64,000 bases of DNA, taken from Leeuwenhoekiella parthenopeia (GTDB taxonomy: Bacteria; Bacteroidota; Bacteroidia; Flavobacteriales; Flavobacteriaceae). Location: positions 82,357 to 146,356 of the forward strand of contig NZ_JAJGMW010000010.1 in assembly GCF_020782115.1 (NCBI RefSeq). Reading direction: 5' to 3'. The notes beneath the pieces were generated by a model. That model had not been told where the DNA came from. It ran no database searches and saw only the letters and a list, made by a program, of their open reading frames with translations. The translations under genes and the position numbers were made by a program. Below are positions 48,528 through 57,991 of the stretch, in pieces. Numbering within the stretch: the first letter of the stretch is position 1; every line of letters starts with the position of its first letter.

Positions 48528-49742
48528 ATGAATTCCAAAGCAGCCATAACGCTACGTAAAAAGGCAAATCAAAAAGGAGAATTTCCACTAGCCATTCGCA
48601 TAACCAAGAACCGAAAATCTAGTTACATCTATTTGGGTCATCATATTGACTTGAAATATTGGGATTCAAAAAAATGCTGTGTGAAAACAGCCCATCCAAA
48701 TGCCACGCGTTTAAACAACCTTTTACTGATTAAACTTACGGAGATCAATAAATATTTAATCGACCTTCAATCCGAAAACAAAGACTTTACACCTCTCCAA
48801 ATCAAAAACGATATCGCTTTTATAAAAAGCAACAAAAACTTCTTTGATTTTGCTAATGATCATCAGGAAGAGATCGTTAACACCAGGCAGTTTTCGAGGG
48901 TTGCAGTTGATAAGGCTTATAAAAATCATATAGCCAATTTTGCGAAAACCGAGGATCTCCCCTTTCAGGATATAAATGAGGACTTTCTTAAAAATCTTAT
49001 GATCTATCTTAAGAAAACACCTAAGCTGTCAGATCGTACGATTGCCAATGTTTTAGTATATATACGCCTAATTTTCAACAAGGCCATTCGTAAAGGAATG
49101 ATAGACCGTAAATTCTATCCGTTTGGCGCCGGAAAAATCAAAATCAAATTTCCGGAATCTCATAAGGTGGGCTTATCCGTAAAGGAAATACAAAATTTGG
49201 AGAAACTGGAAGGCTTGACCCAGAAAGAAGTGCACGCAAAAAACGTATGGCTGTTTAGTTTCTATTTAGCCGGTATCCGTGTTGGGGATGTCTTAAAAGT
49301 ACGGTGGAGTGATATCTACGACAACCGTATTCATTACACCATGAATAAAAACTCAAAACTGGTCTCTTTGGAACTACCCGAAAAAGTAAAGCCCATTTTA
49401 AACTGTTATCTGGCAGATAAAAGAAGCCCTGGTGATTATGTATTCCCCGAATTAAAAGAAATTGATAGTGCGGACGATAAAGCCATTTACGCCAGGTCTA
49501 AGGTCGCCAACAAGCACCTCAATAAACAACTTAAAACCATTGCAGAAAAGGCAGGCTTTACCAAGAAACTTACGATGCACATCTCTCGACACAGTTTTGG
49601 CAATATCGCAGGAGATAAAATCCCGGTTCAAATGCTACAGCAGTTATACAGACATTCCTCGGTAACTACTACGATGATGTATCAATCCTATTTTGCAAGT
49701 GCCACTACCGATAAAGCTTTAAATAGTGTGGTTAACTTTTAG
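48528..49742 (+). CDS. Tyrosine recombinase (island integrase)
   Basis: 404 residues. An Arm-type N-terminus (AITLRKKANQKGEFPLAIRI), a SAM-like core-binding domain (about 105-210) and a catalytic domain are present with Arg251 (LAGIRVGDV), His351-x2-Arg354 (HISRHSFG), His376 (YRHSSV) and Tyr385. This is the Bacteroidota phage-integrase/conjugative-transposon type. Its position directly inside the tRNA-Leu junction indicates that it integrated the island running right from 48.3 kb. Confidence 0.92.
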   Translation: MNSKAAITLRKKANQKGEFPLAIRITKNRKSSYIYLGHHIDLKYWDSKKCCVKTAHPNATRLNNLLLIKLTEINKYLIDLQSENKDFTPLQIKNDIAFIKSNKNFFDFANDHQEEIVNTRQFSRVAVDKAYKNHIANFAKTEDLPFQDINEDFLKNLMIYLKKTPKLSDRTIANVLVYIRLIFNKAIRKGMIDRKFYPFGAGKIKIKFPESHKVGLSVKEIQNLEKLEGLTQKEVHAKNVWLFSFYLAGIRVGDVLKVRWSDIYDNRIHYTMNKNSKLVSLELPEKVKPILNCYLADKRSPGDYVFPELKEIDSADDKAIYARSKVANKHLNKQLKTIAEKAGFTKKLTMHISRHSFGNIAGDKIPVQMLQQLYRHSSVTTTMMYQSYFASATTDKALNSVVNF

Positions 49743-49942
49743 TTATAGTTATTCAAAATTTTCAATAAACAACTGTTCTTTTTTGCGAAAAACTTACCAA
49801 CGACCATCTAAAATTACCCACCCCAAAACAAACTAATACCATAGTAGGCTGACCGACAACCAACCTCTTCAGTCAACACGGCATTCACGCTAGGTCATAC
49901 CGACCGCACGAACGCTAGTTATTTCCCACCGTTTTTTCCGCT

Positions 49943-50188
49943 CTATAAATTCAATTCCCCTTTTTCCAAATCTTCCAATTCCAAATAATCATTTATTCTA
50001 TCTAAAGATGAATCCACTTTATTGATCATTTCCTTGGTCGCTTGGAAATGAGATCGAATCTCGCTTTTAGTTAATTTATTCTCAAGAAAGTCCAGTCTTC
50101 TTAAGATATGTAATTGAGAAGCAAAAATATATTCTAACATATCCCTATCGGATGCCTCTTTAATAGATTTTAATTTCCTTAGTTTCAT
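49943..50188 (-). CDS. Small coiled-coil hypothetical protein
   Basis: 81 residues from the ATG at 50188 (MKLRKLKSIKEASDRDMLEY), strongly helical, with possible coiled coil in the second half (EMINKVDSSLDRINDYLELE). No family recognised. It stands alone between the integrase and the membrane-protein gene. The 200 bases before it (49743-49942) hold nothing clear. Confidence 0.5.
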   Translation of the reverse strand: MKLRKLKSIKEASDRDMLEYIFASQLHILRRLDFLENKLTKSEIRSHFQATKEMINKVDSSLDRINDYLELEDLEKGELNL

Positions 50189-50336
50189 AATATGTTTTTT
50201 ATAGTACAAATCTATCGAAAAGTTATTTTCTATTGATTTTTATTATTTATGGTTTTTCACAATGTTATTAACCAAACAAACACAAAATAGCTTTTTATGG
50301 TTACACAAACTTCAATATTCCTTAATTGAACTGTTC

Positions 50337-50861
50337 TTAGCTCCTCCTTGCGAATTCTTCTATTCCGGTTAATGAATACGATGGAATAAGCGGAAGATGA
50401 GCTCGGCCTTTTGAACTTGCTAATTGTAAAATTCCCGCAATATAATATTGGCATATATCGAACATTCCCTCATCCGAGTTTGTGCTGATTTTTGAGGTAA
50501 GTTCAAAAGCGAAATTTCTACTCACTCTTTTTTTTAAATTTGAGGATATAATTTTGAGGATTATAGAACCTACAATTAATCCTAATCCGATTTTCCAGTT
50601 AAAAAATATTGTAACCAATCCTGCGATGATCAGCAATATAGACAAGCCTCTAAAAGTCCGATATCTTGTGTATTTTGACTCCTGTAATTTATTCGCAAGC
50701 ATATTGGGTGAAGCAATAATTATTATTTTTTCTGAACGTATAGAGTTGATAAATTCATGATAATTTTCGTAAAAATCTTCTGTACAATGTTCGGCTTGTG
50801 AGTTTAGTTTTCCAAATTTTTCTTCGAGTTTGAGTGTTAGTTCGGCTAAGGTTGGTTTCAT
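50337..50861 (-). CDS. Two-helix membrane protein of the island, unknown function
   Basis: 174 residues: a ~75-residue charged N-terminal region, two adjacent transmembrane helices (LSILLIIAGLVTIFFNW, IGLGLIVGSIILKII) and a soluble tail. No family recognised. A cassette-like repeat lies about 45 bases upstream of its start. The architecture (soluble sensor plus TM pair) occurs in defence effectors, but nothing further supports that here. Confidence 0.55.
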   Translation of the reverse strand: MKPTLAELTLKLEEKFGKLNSQAEHCTEDFYENYHEFINSIRSEKIIIIASPNMLANKLQESKYTRYRTFRGLSILLIIAGLVTIFFNWKIGLGLIVGSIILKIISSNLKKRVSRNFAFELTSKISTNSDEGMFDICQYYIAGILQLASSKGRAHLPLIPSYSLTGIEEFARRS

Positions 50862-50904
50862 TTTTGTTCAAGTTTGGTTTTGTTATTTTGGTTTTCAAAT
50901 GATG

Positions 50905-50950
50905 GGTAACGGCTCGTCTATGAGTAGTTGCGTGGTTTAGCACTTAACTG
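50905..50950 (+). repeat. Cassette-boundary-like repeat, copy a
   Basis: Begins GGTAACGG, continues with TATGAGTAGTTGCGTGGTTT and ends AGCACTTAACT. It resembles copy b at 52037-52077 (GGTAACA..., TATAAGTGTAGTGCGGGATA, AGCACTTTACT). The two copies bracket the HNH gene, one just upstream of each minus-strand gene start. Confidence 0.5.
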
Positions 50951-50972
50951 TGAAAGTACACACCAAACCGAA

Positions 50973-50988
50973 TCCCGAAGCTTCGGGA
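50973..50988. repeat. Perfect short palindrome
   Basis: TCCCGAAGCTTCGGGA is a 16-base perfect palindrome between the HNH gene and the membrane-protein gene. It lacks a good T-run, so terminator function is uncertain. Confidence 0.5.
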
Positions 50989-51052
50989 CGCGAGGATTTT
51001 TAGAAATAGAAGAGAACAAGCAATTACTTATCGCCATATTTGTGAGCAGTTT

Positions 51053-52012
51053 TTAATTTCGGTTATTCATATAATTTAATAATAAATGTACCGATTCTAA
51101 ACTTGTCAAATAATTATCGTCAAATGACATCATTTCTACAGAAAACTTTTTTTCTTTTTCAAATCTATTCTTAAGTTCTAAAATTGTTCTTTCAATTTTC
51201 GCCCCTGAAAGCGGAAGGACAACTCCAAATAATCTATGACTTAATTTTGTTGAAAGTCTAAATAGAGCAAAAATGGATTCCATATTATTTTCTGTTAAAA
51301 AAGGAACGCCAATCCTCTCTTCTGGAAAAGGTCCTTTAAACCAACAATCCAGAGGATAAATATCAGATTCAGGATTCAATAGTTGCTCTCTAATTCTGTC
51401 ATATTCTTTATCGAATATAAATGCGTATCCAAATCTTTCAAACATCAGAAGGTAAGCATTCTTGATTATTGCTATTTGTAATTTTTTGGAATCCACTCTC
51501 GTAGGGTTTGGTTCCCAATATGGCTCTTTAACTCCTTTACCCTTTATGATGTTAATATACTTTTCGAGTGTTTCCGGATTATTGTTTTTCTCGGATAAAT
51601 GCGCTTTAGTAATGCCATTTTCCTCAACAATTATTTTTCCATTCACAGTTACATTTAAAGTGAATTTTCCTTTCATTTCCGCTCCTGAAATTCGCTCGTG
51701 AAAGTCCATCTCCTTTAATCTTTCTGTCAAATGCCAATCAATATCTTTACCCATTCTATTATTGCATCTTTCGCAGGTTAATAAAATTTGAGAGCCTCCT
51801 AATGATTTAGGTGGCGCATCCTCAAGACTCAATGGATTTTCGACTTCTTGATTTAAGTCTTCTTTTGTGAACTTATCAAGGCAAATAGGGCAGATGTAAT
51901 CTCCTTTTTCAATTTCAATTTCTTTTGGCAATATTCCATTCTCTTCAAGAAAATAGAGGTTCTCGGAAAATTTGTTAAAGAGGAATTCTCTCTTTTTATC
52001 GCCTTTGCTCAT
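51053..52012 (-). CDS. HNH-endonuclease-like zinc protein
   Basis: 319 residues from the ATG at 52012; a GTG at 52033 is also in frame. Cys41-x2-Cys44 (YICPICLDKF) and Cys80-x2-Cys83 (LLTCERCNNRMG) form a treble-clef zinc site around LSLEDAPPKSLGG. That core is an HNH-like motif in which the usual EH pair reads ED, as I recall for a branch of these proteins. The C-terminal ~200 residues match nothing known to me. Flanked by cassette-like repeats in a defence-rich island; a nucleic-acid-cleaving role is likely but not shown. Confidence 0.65.
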   Translation of the reverse strand: MSKGDKKREFLFNKFSENLYFLEENGILPKEIEIEKGDYICPICLDKFTKEDLNQEVENPLSLEDAPPKSLGGSQILLTCERCNNRMGKDIDWHLTERLKEMDFHERISGAEMKGKFTLNVTVNGKIIVEENGITKAHLSEKNNNPETLEKYINIIKGKGVKEPYWEPNPTRVDSKKLQIAIIKNAYLLMFERFGYAFIFDKEYDRIREQLLNPESDIYPLDCWFKGPFPEERIGVPFLTENNMESIFALFRLSTKLSHRLFGVVLPLSGAKIERTILELKNRFEKEKKFSVEMMSFDDNYLTSLESVHLLLNYMNNRN

Positions 52013-52036
52013 AAGTTGGTATAAATTGATCACTAC

Positions 52037-52166
52037 GGTAACATATAAGTGTAGTGCGGGATAAGAAGCACTTTACTTTCGGTTTCCCACTATTTTTGTT
52101 TGTATTCAATTCCTTTAAATTTAGCACTTTAGCCCGCATTACGTTTATACAATGTTCTATGTTGGC
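52037..52166. repeat. Cassette-boundary-like repeats b and c in inverted orientation
   Basis: Copy b (52037-52077, plus strand) and copy c (52124-52166, read on minus) share TATAA(A)GTA-TGCGGG-TAA-GC/GTGC features and face each other across about 45 bases. Copy b is just upstream of the HNH start. Copy c directly abuts the truncated coding tail at 52157. The arrangement suggests a recombination junction. Confidence 0.45.
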
Positions 52167-52310
52167 TTTATTCCGTTCAGTTTGTCAATCAGTGTTGCAA
52201 AGCCATACTCTTTTTCAATTTTTGGTTGCAGCGTTGGCTTGTGCGAATTGTAAATGCGTATGCCTTTAAGTGCTGGCTTTTCTTCAATGGTTTTTTATAA
52301 CTATTCTTGT
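52157..52310 (-). pseudogene. C-terminal remnant of an unidentified protein
   Basis: A minus-strand frame without ATG ends at a TAG at 52157-52159 and reads ...EEKPALKGIRIYNSHKP, then TLQPKIEKEYGFATLIDKLN, then GIKPT. It has normal protein composition and ends at repeat copy c, like the tail of a gene whose front was replaced when the DUF262 operon arrived. The family is not recognised. Confidence 0.35.
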
Positions 52311-52338
52311 TTAAATTTTGGTTATGTAAATTTCTGAT

Positions 52339-54582
52339 TCATTTCTTTTGAAGTATTGAATTAATGTAGTCAACCAATTTTACAACCCTGTCTTCTGTAT
52401 CCAATCCTTTTGCATTTTGCTCTATATAAAGTATGCCTTCTTCATCAATCACTTCGTAAGCTATAAGCTCATCATAAATTGGGTTTTTAACTCCTTCTGC
52501 ATTTTGGTTCTCAAAAAGGAAATGATTGCTGGCTATATTGACACTTATGGTGTTTTTCTTGATTTTCATAAAAAGTAGGTCGTTGTAATCACCAAGAATT
52601 AGCTTTTTGCTCTTTACCTGCCGATTTACTTCATAAAAAAACGGACACCAGTTAAAACCGTTGAATTGCTTCTGACGCATCTTATTAAATACATAATAGT
52701 CAAACGAATAGTAATAACCTCTGGAACATTCCCAGCGAAATGAAGGGTATTTGATAAAATAATATTTCCAATCCTTAGGCTTTGCTTCGTAAGATTCAAG
52801 CACTGTGTTAATGTGTTCTTTAATATCTGTGTTAGGTTTTTCTGCTAAGAAGTCTAAGCACTTCATCAGTACTGGTCGAGTATGTGAAAAAATATCTTTC
52901 TTCTTTCCGTAACCTGGTGTCGTGAAAAACTTTCTAATGACCTTTTTATTTGAGGAAAGAATATTGTACCAGCCTTCTTTTCTTTCTCCATTACCGCTAT
53001 CGTGTTGGGTGTAATCACCAAAACAGAGTAAGAAGTTAGCTCTATTAGAGAAGTCTTGAATTAGTACATCTTCATCGAAGTATTTTAAGAACTGAGAAGC
53101 TCTATGCTCTGCATTGTCGTCAAATTCAAATATGGATATATTTCCTCTAAAAATGTCGCTATCCTCTAAACGGTAAAAAGTATCAAGAGCTTCTTGGGTT
53201 TGGTAAAACGCTTCTTTCTCTTTTTCCTCTTGTATTTGGTCGGTTTTAAATCTCTTTAGGGCATCAAAATCAAAACTCAATAAGAAGGTTTCTAATTCTG
53301 TGATGCTTTCTACCAAGGTTTCTCTACGTAATTCAAATTCTGAATTTACAACAAGATTCCTTACAATTCTTAGTTTCCTCTCAAAGTCCTCTGTTTGATG
53401 AATGTTTTGGAATAAATAGCTATGCAATAACAGTTGCTCTGGTAAGCTAAAACCTCTATCCTTATCAAAATACAGTAAACAGCGAACTAATAAGTTATTC
53501 ACTTGGTGAGGGAAAAATAATCTTGTTTTATCCTTATGAAAACTAGCTTTATCGAAATAAAAAGTATTTCTCCAAAAATCAGGATTTGTCTCATTGCTAA
53601 TTACCAAGTTATCTAATATTGAAAAGAGTTCTTTTACATTATCTATGTTGCCGTAGATGTTTTTTAGCTCTTTAGATGATTCTACAGTATCAGAGTATGG
53701 TATATCGTTTTTAAGACCAATAACGTAGGTAATGAAGTTGAAGAGGTTTAAGAAGCTATTGTCTACTAATAAGGCAATATCTTTCACATTCTTAGCTTCC
53801 TCTGTTTCTAAGAGTAGATTCCAAATACAATCAAACCAATCTTGGTCTATTTGCTTTTCAAATTTTTGCTTTAGTTCTTCATCTGTAATAATCTCAGAAA
53901 AGTTTGCTTTGAAGTATTCAAACTCTGTAAGAGGTTTACCTCTTGAGTTCATTTTGATGTATAAATCATCCGATAACTTGAACTCACTTAATACCAGCTG
54001 ATACATTTCAAAAGGACAGTTTTCGCCTTTTAGAACTTGCCAAATATCTTCCAAACCATAATCATCATATCGAAATTCAATATCATCTAACACGACAAGC
54101 ATCGCTTGAATGCTTGGGTCAAAATCCCAAGTTTCAAAGTACCAAGACTGGTTTTTAATTTCGTCTGAAATACAGCTACTTGTGAATTGAGGGTTAAAAG
54201 CAATAAGTTTTTTACAAAATATGGTGGTACTGTGCCTTGTCTCGTAAACAAAGTTTTGAAGCGCCTCTTTTTCCTCTTTAGGTACACTTTCCTTTGATGT
54301 TACAAACCAATATAACAACCACAATACAGTAAGCCGTTGTTGCCCATCAATAGGTGAGAAGATTGGTTTATCACCTTGTGTTTTATTACCGTAGATAAAG
54401 TCTAACTCTAAATTTTTATGGGTGACTTTTTCTTTATTTTTAATAATTGTATCAAAAATGGCATCTAAGAAATCTCTTCTTATTTTACTGGTGTTTTTAT
54501 CTGTTCTGCCTTGGGCAAAATCTCGTTGAATGATTGGTATTTCAACTTTATCGGCAAGTATGTTTGTGAATTTAAGCTTCAT
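52339..54582 (-). CDS. DUF262 (GmrS/ParB-like) protein, second of the pair
   Basis: 747 residues. The N-terminal DUF262 domain has IPIIQRDFAQGRT and the signature DGQQRLT at 79-85, a ParB/Srx-like NTP-binding motif as in GmrSD type IV restriction enzymes. The long C-terminal part includes KPKDWKYYFIKYPSFRWE but no HNH motif that I can see. It overlaps the preceding DUF262 gene by 11 bases, so both are coupled. Such pairs are typical of phage-defence loci acting on modified DNA; here the activity is inferred. Confidence 0.8.
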   Translation of the reverse strand: MKLKFTNILADKVEIPIIQRDFAQGRTDKNTSKIRRDFLDAIFDTIIKNKEKVTHKNLELDFIYGNKTQGDKPIFSPIDGQQRLTVLWLLYWFVTSKESVPKEEKEALQNFVYETRHSTTIFCKKLIAFNPQFTSSCISDEIKNQSWYFETWDFDPSIQAMLVVLDDIEFRYDDYGLEDIWQVLKGENCPFEMYQLVLSEFKLSDDLYIKMNSRGKPLTEFEYFKANFSEIITDEELKQKFEKQIDQDWFDCIWNLLLETEEAKNVKDIALLVDNSFLNLFNFITYVIGLKNDIPYSDTVESSKELKNIYGNIDNVKELFSILDNLVISNETNPDFWRNTFYFDKASFHKDKTRLFFPHQVNNLLVRCLLYFDKDRGFSLPEQLLLHSYLFQNIHQTEDFERKLRIVRNLVVNSEFELRRETLVESITELETFLLSFDFDALKRFKTDQIQEEKEKEAFYQTQEALDTFYRLEDSDIFRGNISIFEFDDNAEHRASQFLKYFDEDVLIQDFSNRANFLLCFGDYTQHDSGNGERKEGWYNILSSNKKVIRKFFTTPGYGKKKDIFSHTRPVLMKCLDFLAEKPNTDIKEHINTVLESYEAKPKDWKYYFIKYPSFRWECSRGYYYSFDYYVFNKMRQKQFNGFNWCPFFYEVNRQVKSKKLILGDYNDLLFMKIKKNTISVNIASNHFLFENQNAEGVKNPIYDELIAYEVIDEEGILYIEQNAKGLDTEDRVVKLVDYINSILQKK

Positions 54583-56407
54583 TGAGTACTGGTGTTTTGT
54601 TTAAATAATGGTTTAAGCACTCGCCAATTTCTTCTAAGTGGTTTTCTCTTTCCACTTTTGTCCAGATAGATGATTGAGCATAAGATTCTTTTTGATAATA
54701 GTTTAGAAATACCCTCTTGGTAGCAATAGGAATAAATGCTCCTTTCTTATCCATCTCTATAACTTTTCTTCGCTTTATTTCGAAAATGGAATTACTCAAT
54801 GAGATATTTTCTGTTAGCCCTAAGAGAGCTAAGTTTTTAATATTGTGTAGATAAAGATTTTCATCTTCATCATCTTTTGGAAGTATCTCTATTATTGAAG
54901 CACTTAAATCCTGAAACTGAGCATAGGTGTATTTTTCTCTATCAATAGTTTTGGCTTTCTCAATGATTTCAGCTGCCTTTTTAGTGTTGGTAGTTATCGA
55001 GGGAAGCACGTTTAAGTGCATATCTAACCAAGAGAACCATTGCTCCCTTTTGTTCTCATTAATACCTATGATATTTTGAGCGTGAATGTGCTCTAAACTC
55101 TTATTAATGTTTTTGTAGATTTCAAAAGGGAAGAAATCGTTGTTGTTATTATTCTTTCTCGTAAGCTCCGTATTTACCAATAATAGAATTTCTATCAGCT
55201 TTTTGTGGTCGTTACGGTTGTCATAGCTTAAATCATCCCAATCATTAGGAATACTCTCTGCTATTAAACGGTTTATTTCTTGCTCAAAAAGGTCTTTATC
55301 ATTTTCTTTTTTGAGTTGGATAATATCCATAATGTTAGTGCCGATGGCAATGAGATAACCTACCTTGTGATAGTAATTTTTATGGGTGTACCAGTAACTT
55401 AATGAGCGGTAAATTTCTTCTATACTTAACCACTTTTCCCAAAGAGATTCTGCATTCTCTTTATCATCAAAGAAGTGAATGAAGCTGTATAGATTGTCTT
55501 TGCTACTATCTTTTTTCTGAGTAGCTATATCGAACAAGTATTCTATTTTGGAAGCATAACTATCCATCTTCTTATTGGATATGAATGCCCAGAATTTAGG
55601 GTTGTTGAGGTGGTTTTCAATCTCATCCCATAACTGTATTAGTTGGGTACGTCTTTTTACCTTTTCTTGCTCTCCAAACTCTTTGAAGCTTTCTTGATTT
55701 ACAAACTTTGCCTTGATTAGTTCTGCACTATTCAATGGAATTTTACCTCTATTAAGACGGGTAAATAGTTCTTCACTTTTTTGTGTATTATCATTTATTT
55801 CGTACCAAATAATCTGTGTACTCCATTCAGGCATAATGGTAGCACCATCTTCATCTTTCTTTACACTTGGTAGTAGTGTATCTAAAAAGTTGTTTTTATC
55901 AGAACGCCCTTCAATCTTACCACTATTTTCAAACCAATCTTTAACAGTGTCATAGGCTTTACTTAGATAATACAAATCGGGCTTAGTGAGATTACTTTCT
56001 GTTTGATTTAAGAATTGGCGTGTTTCTGGACGAGTTTGGTATTCTATAGTATAGATGTCCTCTTTATATTCATCACTGAATTTATCTATCCGTAAGTGTT
56101 CTATACGCAAATAAGTTAGGATTCTGTGAATGGTGGTTAATCGCTGCTGTCCATCAATTAACTCATAACCATCAATGGTATCTCCATTTTCTGAAAGCCA
56201 CGTTTTTTTACGTACCACTATGGGTTGAAGGCAGTAAAAGGAATTGACCTTAGCAGGGTCTTGCCTGTATTCCCAAATATCATTGAGCAATTGGCTAACA
56301 TTGTGGCTGGTCCATCTGTAACCACGTTGGTAATCGGGTATGTAAAAATGAAGCCCCAATAACTCGGTGATTGTTTTTAGTATGATTTGGTTTTCCTGTT
56401 TATTCAT
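54572..56407 (-). CDS. DUF262 protein with degenerate DUF1524-like C-terminus, first of the pair
   Basis: 611 residues. FYIPDYQRGYRW and DGQQRLTT (85-92) mark the DUF262 domain. Near the C-terminus, NIKNLALLGLTENISLSNSI followed by FEIKRRK resembles the tail of the DUF1524/HNH module (GNLTLL...N...FxxKR), but the upstream EHIxP catalytic motif is not found, so nuclease activity may be lost. Its start overlaps a small ORF by 8 bases, and it is coupled to the second DUF262 gene. Confidence 0.8.
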   Translation of the reverse strand: MNKQENQIILKTITELLGLHFYIPDYQRGYRWTSHNVSQLLNDIWEYRQDPAKVNSFYCLQPIVVRKKTWLSENGDTIDGYELIDGQQRLTTIHRILTYLRIEHLRIDKFSDEYKEDIYTIEYQTRPETRQFLNQTESNLTKPDLYYLSKAYDTVKDWFENSGKIEGRSDKNNFLDTLLPSVKKDEDGATIMPEWSTQIIWYEINDNTQKSEELFTRLNRGKIPLNSAELIKAKFVNQESFKEFGEQEKVKRRTQLIQLWDEIENHLNNPKFWAFISNKKMDSYASKIEYLFDIATQKKDSSKDNLYSFIHFFDDKENAESLWEKWLSIEEIYRSLSYWYTHKNYYHKVGYLIAIGTNIMDIIQLKKENDKDLFEQEINRLIAESIPNDWDDLSYDNRNDHKKLIEILLLVNTELTRKNNNNNDFFPFEIYKNINKSLEHIHAQNIIGINENKREQWFSWLDMHLNVLPSITTNTKKAAEIIEKAKTIDREKYTYAQFQDLSASIIEILPKDDEDENLYLHNIKNLALLGLTENISLSNSIFEIKRRKVIEMDKKGAFIPIATKRVFLNYYQKESYAQSSIWTKVERENHLEEIGECLNHYLNKTPVLNEA

Positions 56408-56645
56408 TCAATTTTTTTGACATTTTTGCCTTGGGTAAAAAGCAATGTTTGCGATAGCACTCTTTGCTTTTGCGGGTTTGGTTTAGCTGGCAGAGAACGT
56501 GATTGTATATGAGCTGTGGCGTGTCTCGGCACAGACCTTTCCTGATAAAAAATGGCTTTGGAAGATCTGCAGAATTTTCCAAGTAAGTACAGACCAAGCC
56601 GTAGTATTTATTCCATAAAGTTGTAGTGAGTAAATCTCCACCCAT
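56400..56645 (-). CDS. Possible small Cys-rich protein between HEPN and DUF262 genes
   Basis: 81 residues with five Cys. It overlaps the HEPN gene end by 38 bases and the DUF262 start by 8 (ATGAATAA arrangement), which would couple the operon. However, its composition is odd and no family fits. It may be a translated spacer or a fused remnant rather than a true gene. Confidence 0.3.
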   Translation of the reverse strand: MGGDLLTTTLWNKYYGLVCTYLENSADLPKPFFIRKGLCRDTPQLIYNHVLCQLNQTRKSKECYRKHCFLPKAKMSKKLNE

Positions 56646-57549
56646 TTATTTTTGCCCCAGTTCTTTTTTGATATGCTAAATATTTTTGCACTAATGGTTT
56701 TCCTAATCGACTATTCAAAATATTCCAAACAGATTTAGCTAAATCTTGGGATTCTTCAATTCCGTTTCGGACAAATAATTCTCTAACTAATAATCCAGCA
56801 TCTTCATTTTGAATGACACTTTCCATAATTATTTTATCTACTTTTTTCGCTAATTCGATAGCTATGTAAGGAAGTTTGATAATATCAGCATCTGTCATAT
56901 TTAAGGGTGCTCCAACTGAAGTAAATCTTTCATTCCAAACTCTAGAAAGATCATCAGAAGTTTCTCTTCCATTATGAATTATTGCGTTTCTGACATAAGT
57001 CCATTTATTCCAATCTTCTACAAGCCCATCACTAGGGTCATTTAATTGATATTTAAGCATACTCTCTAAACGCTTAACCATCATTAAATGCGATTTATTT
57101 CTAATATATTTTTGAGTTACTTTTTCAGCGAACCATTCTCTCACATTATCATTTTCCATTTCATCAGCTATTTCTTTTGCTTCAAATGGCATTCCAGACT
57201 CTCCGATTAAAGTAGGTTGTAAATACATCATTCGTTTCACGATGTTAAAAAGATAAACTTCAAAAACTGTAATGAAATTAACTATTGAATTTTCTCTGGT
57301 AATTTGTAAAACGCTGTTATGATTTTCTAAATATGTTTTTGGTGGTAAATCAATACTTGTAAAAGGTATTTTATTATCTCCTGGATATAATGTGATTCTT
57401 GCAGGTAAATCAATTTCTGGGATTGTTTTCCACCATCTTTCAGAATAAATCAAAGAGGTATTTATTTGCCAATAATTTCGGATTTCCGCTTCAATTGATT
57501 TATAGAAGTGTTGAAGTGCTAATGATTTTCCGTAATTTTTCTTTGCCAT
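56608..57549 (-). CDS. HEPN-like protein of the DUF262 operon
   Basis: 313 residues, helical. Residues 187-192 read RNAIIH within WTYVRNAIIHNGRE, the R-x4-H motif with a polar residue after Arg that marks HEPN ribonuclease domains. The preceding helices (VNFITVFEVYLFNIVKRMMY) fit the HEPN fold seen in RiboL-PSP/MAE_28990-type proteins. HEPN enzymes cleave RNA as toxins or abortive-infection effectors. As first gene of the run ahead of two DUF262 genes, it is a likely effector of a defence operon (inference). Confidence 0.65.
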   Translation of the reverse strand: MAKKNYGKSLALQHFYKSIEAEIRNYWQINTSLIYSERWWKTIPEIDLPARITLYPGDNKIPFTSIDLPPKTYLENHNSVLQITRENSIVNFITVFEVYLFNIVKRMMYLQPTLIGESGMPFEAKEIADEMENDNVREWFAEKVTQKYIRNKSHLMMVKRLESMLKYQLNDPSDGLVEDWNKWTYVRNAIIHNGRETSDDLSRVWNERFTSVGAPLNMTDADIIKLPYIAIELAKKVDKIIMESVIQNEDAGLLVRELFVRNGIEESQDLAKSVWNILNSRLGKPLVQKYLAYQKRTGAKINGWRFTHYNFME

Positions 57550-57991
57550 ATGGTTGTTTCTTGTATTTGCCCTAACGTATTATATCAACACCAAACATAC
57601 ACCTCCCCTTAAAATTTACTGGATATCAACATTTTAAAGTGATGTTTATAAAAATAGCTAATCATTTTAAAAGTATTTTACAGAATCCCGTAATTCTCCA
57701 AAAAATGTATAGCTATAACAGGATTTATTTACTAATCTGTATAGCTAATTTAGGACGGGTCATCCCTAGGCAAAGCCTACTCAAAGCCTAGGATAGAGTA
57801 TGAAGAGTGTATGAAAACGCCTTTGGAAAAGTGGAAAATTAAGATTTCCTTAACTTTTAACTATATGCTCTGGGAAAAAGTACTTATTTAGAGTAATCAT
57901 TCAAGAGGATAATTTTAGGAAATAGAGTTCATCTCTTTGAAAGAATGCTTGGATTAAGCTAGAGGTTAGTTTAGGAAATTTGGCCTGTTTC
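57550..57991. other. Gene-free interval, nothing identified
   Basis: About 440 AT-rich bases between the HEPN gene start and the XRE gene end. It should contain the HEPN-DUF262 promoter at the left. TAACGTATTATATCAACACC near 57573 loosely resembles the cassette-boundary repeats. No RNA or ORF is supported. Confidence 0.35.

Noticed and set aside
50973..50988. Terminator function for the TCCCGAAGCTTCGGGA palindrome
   Set aside because: No clear T-run on either strand; kept only as a short palindromic repeat.
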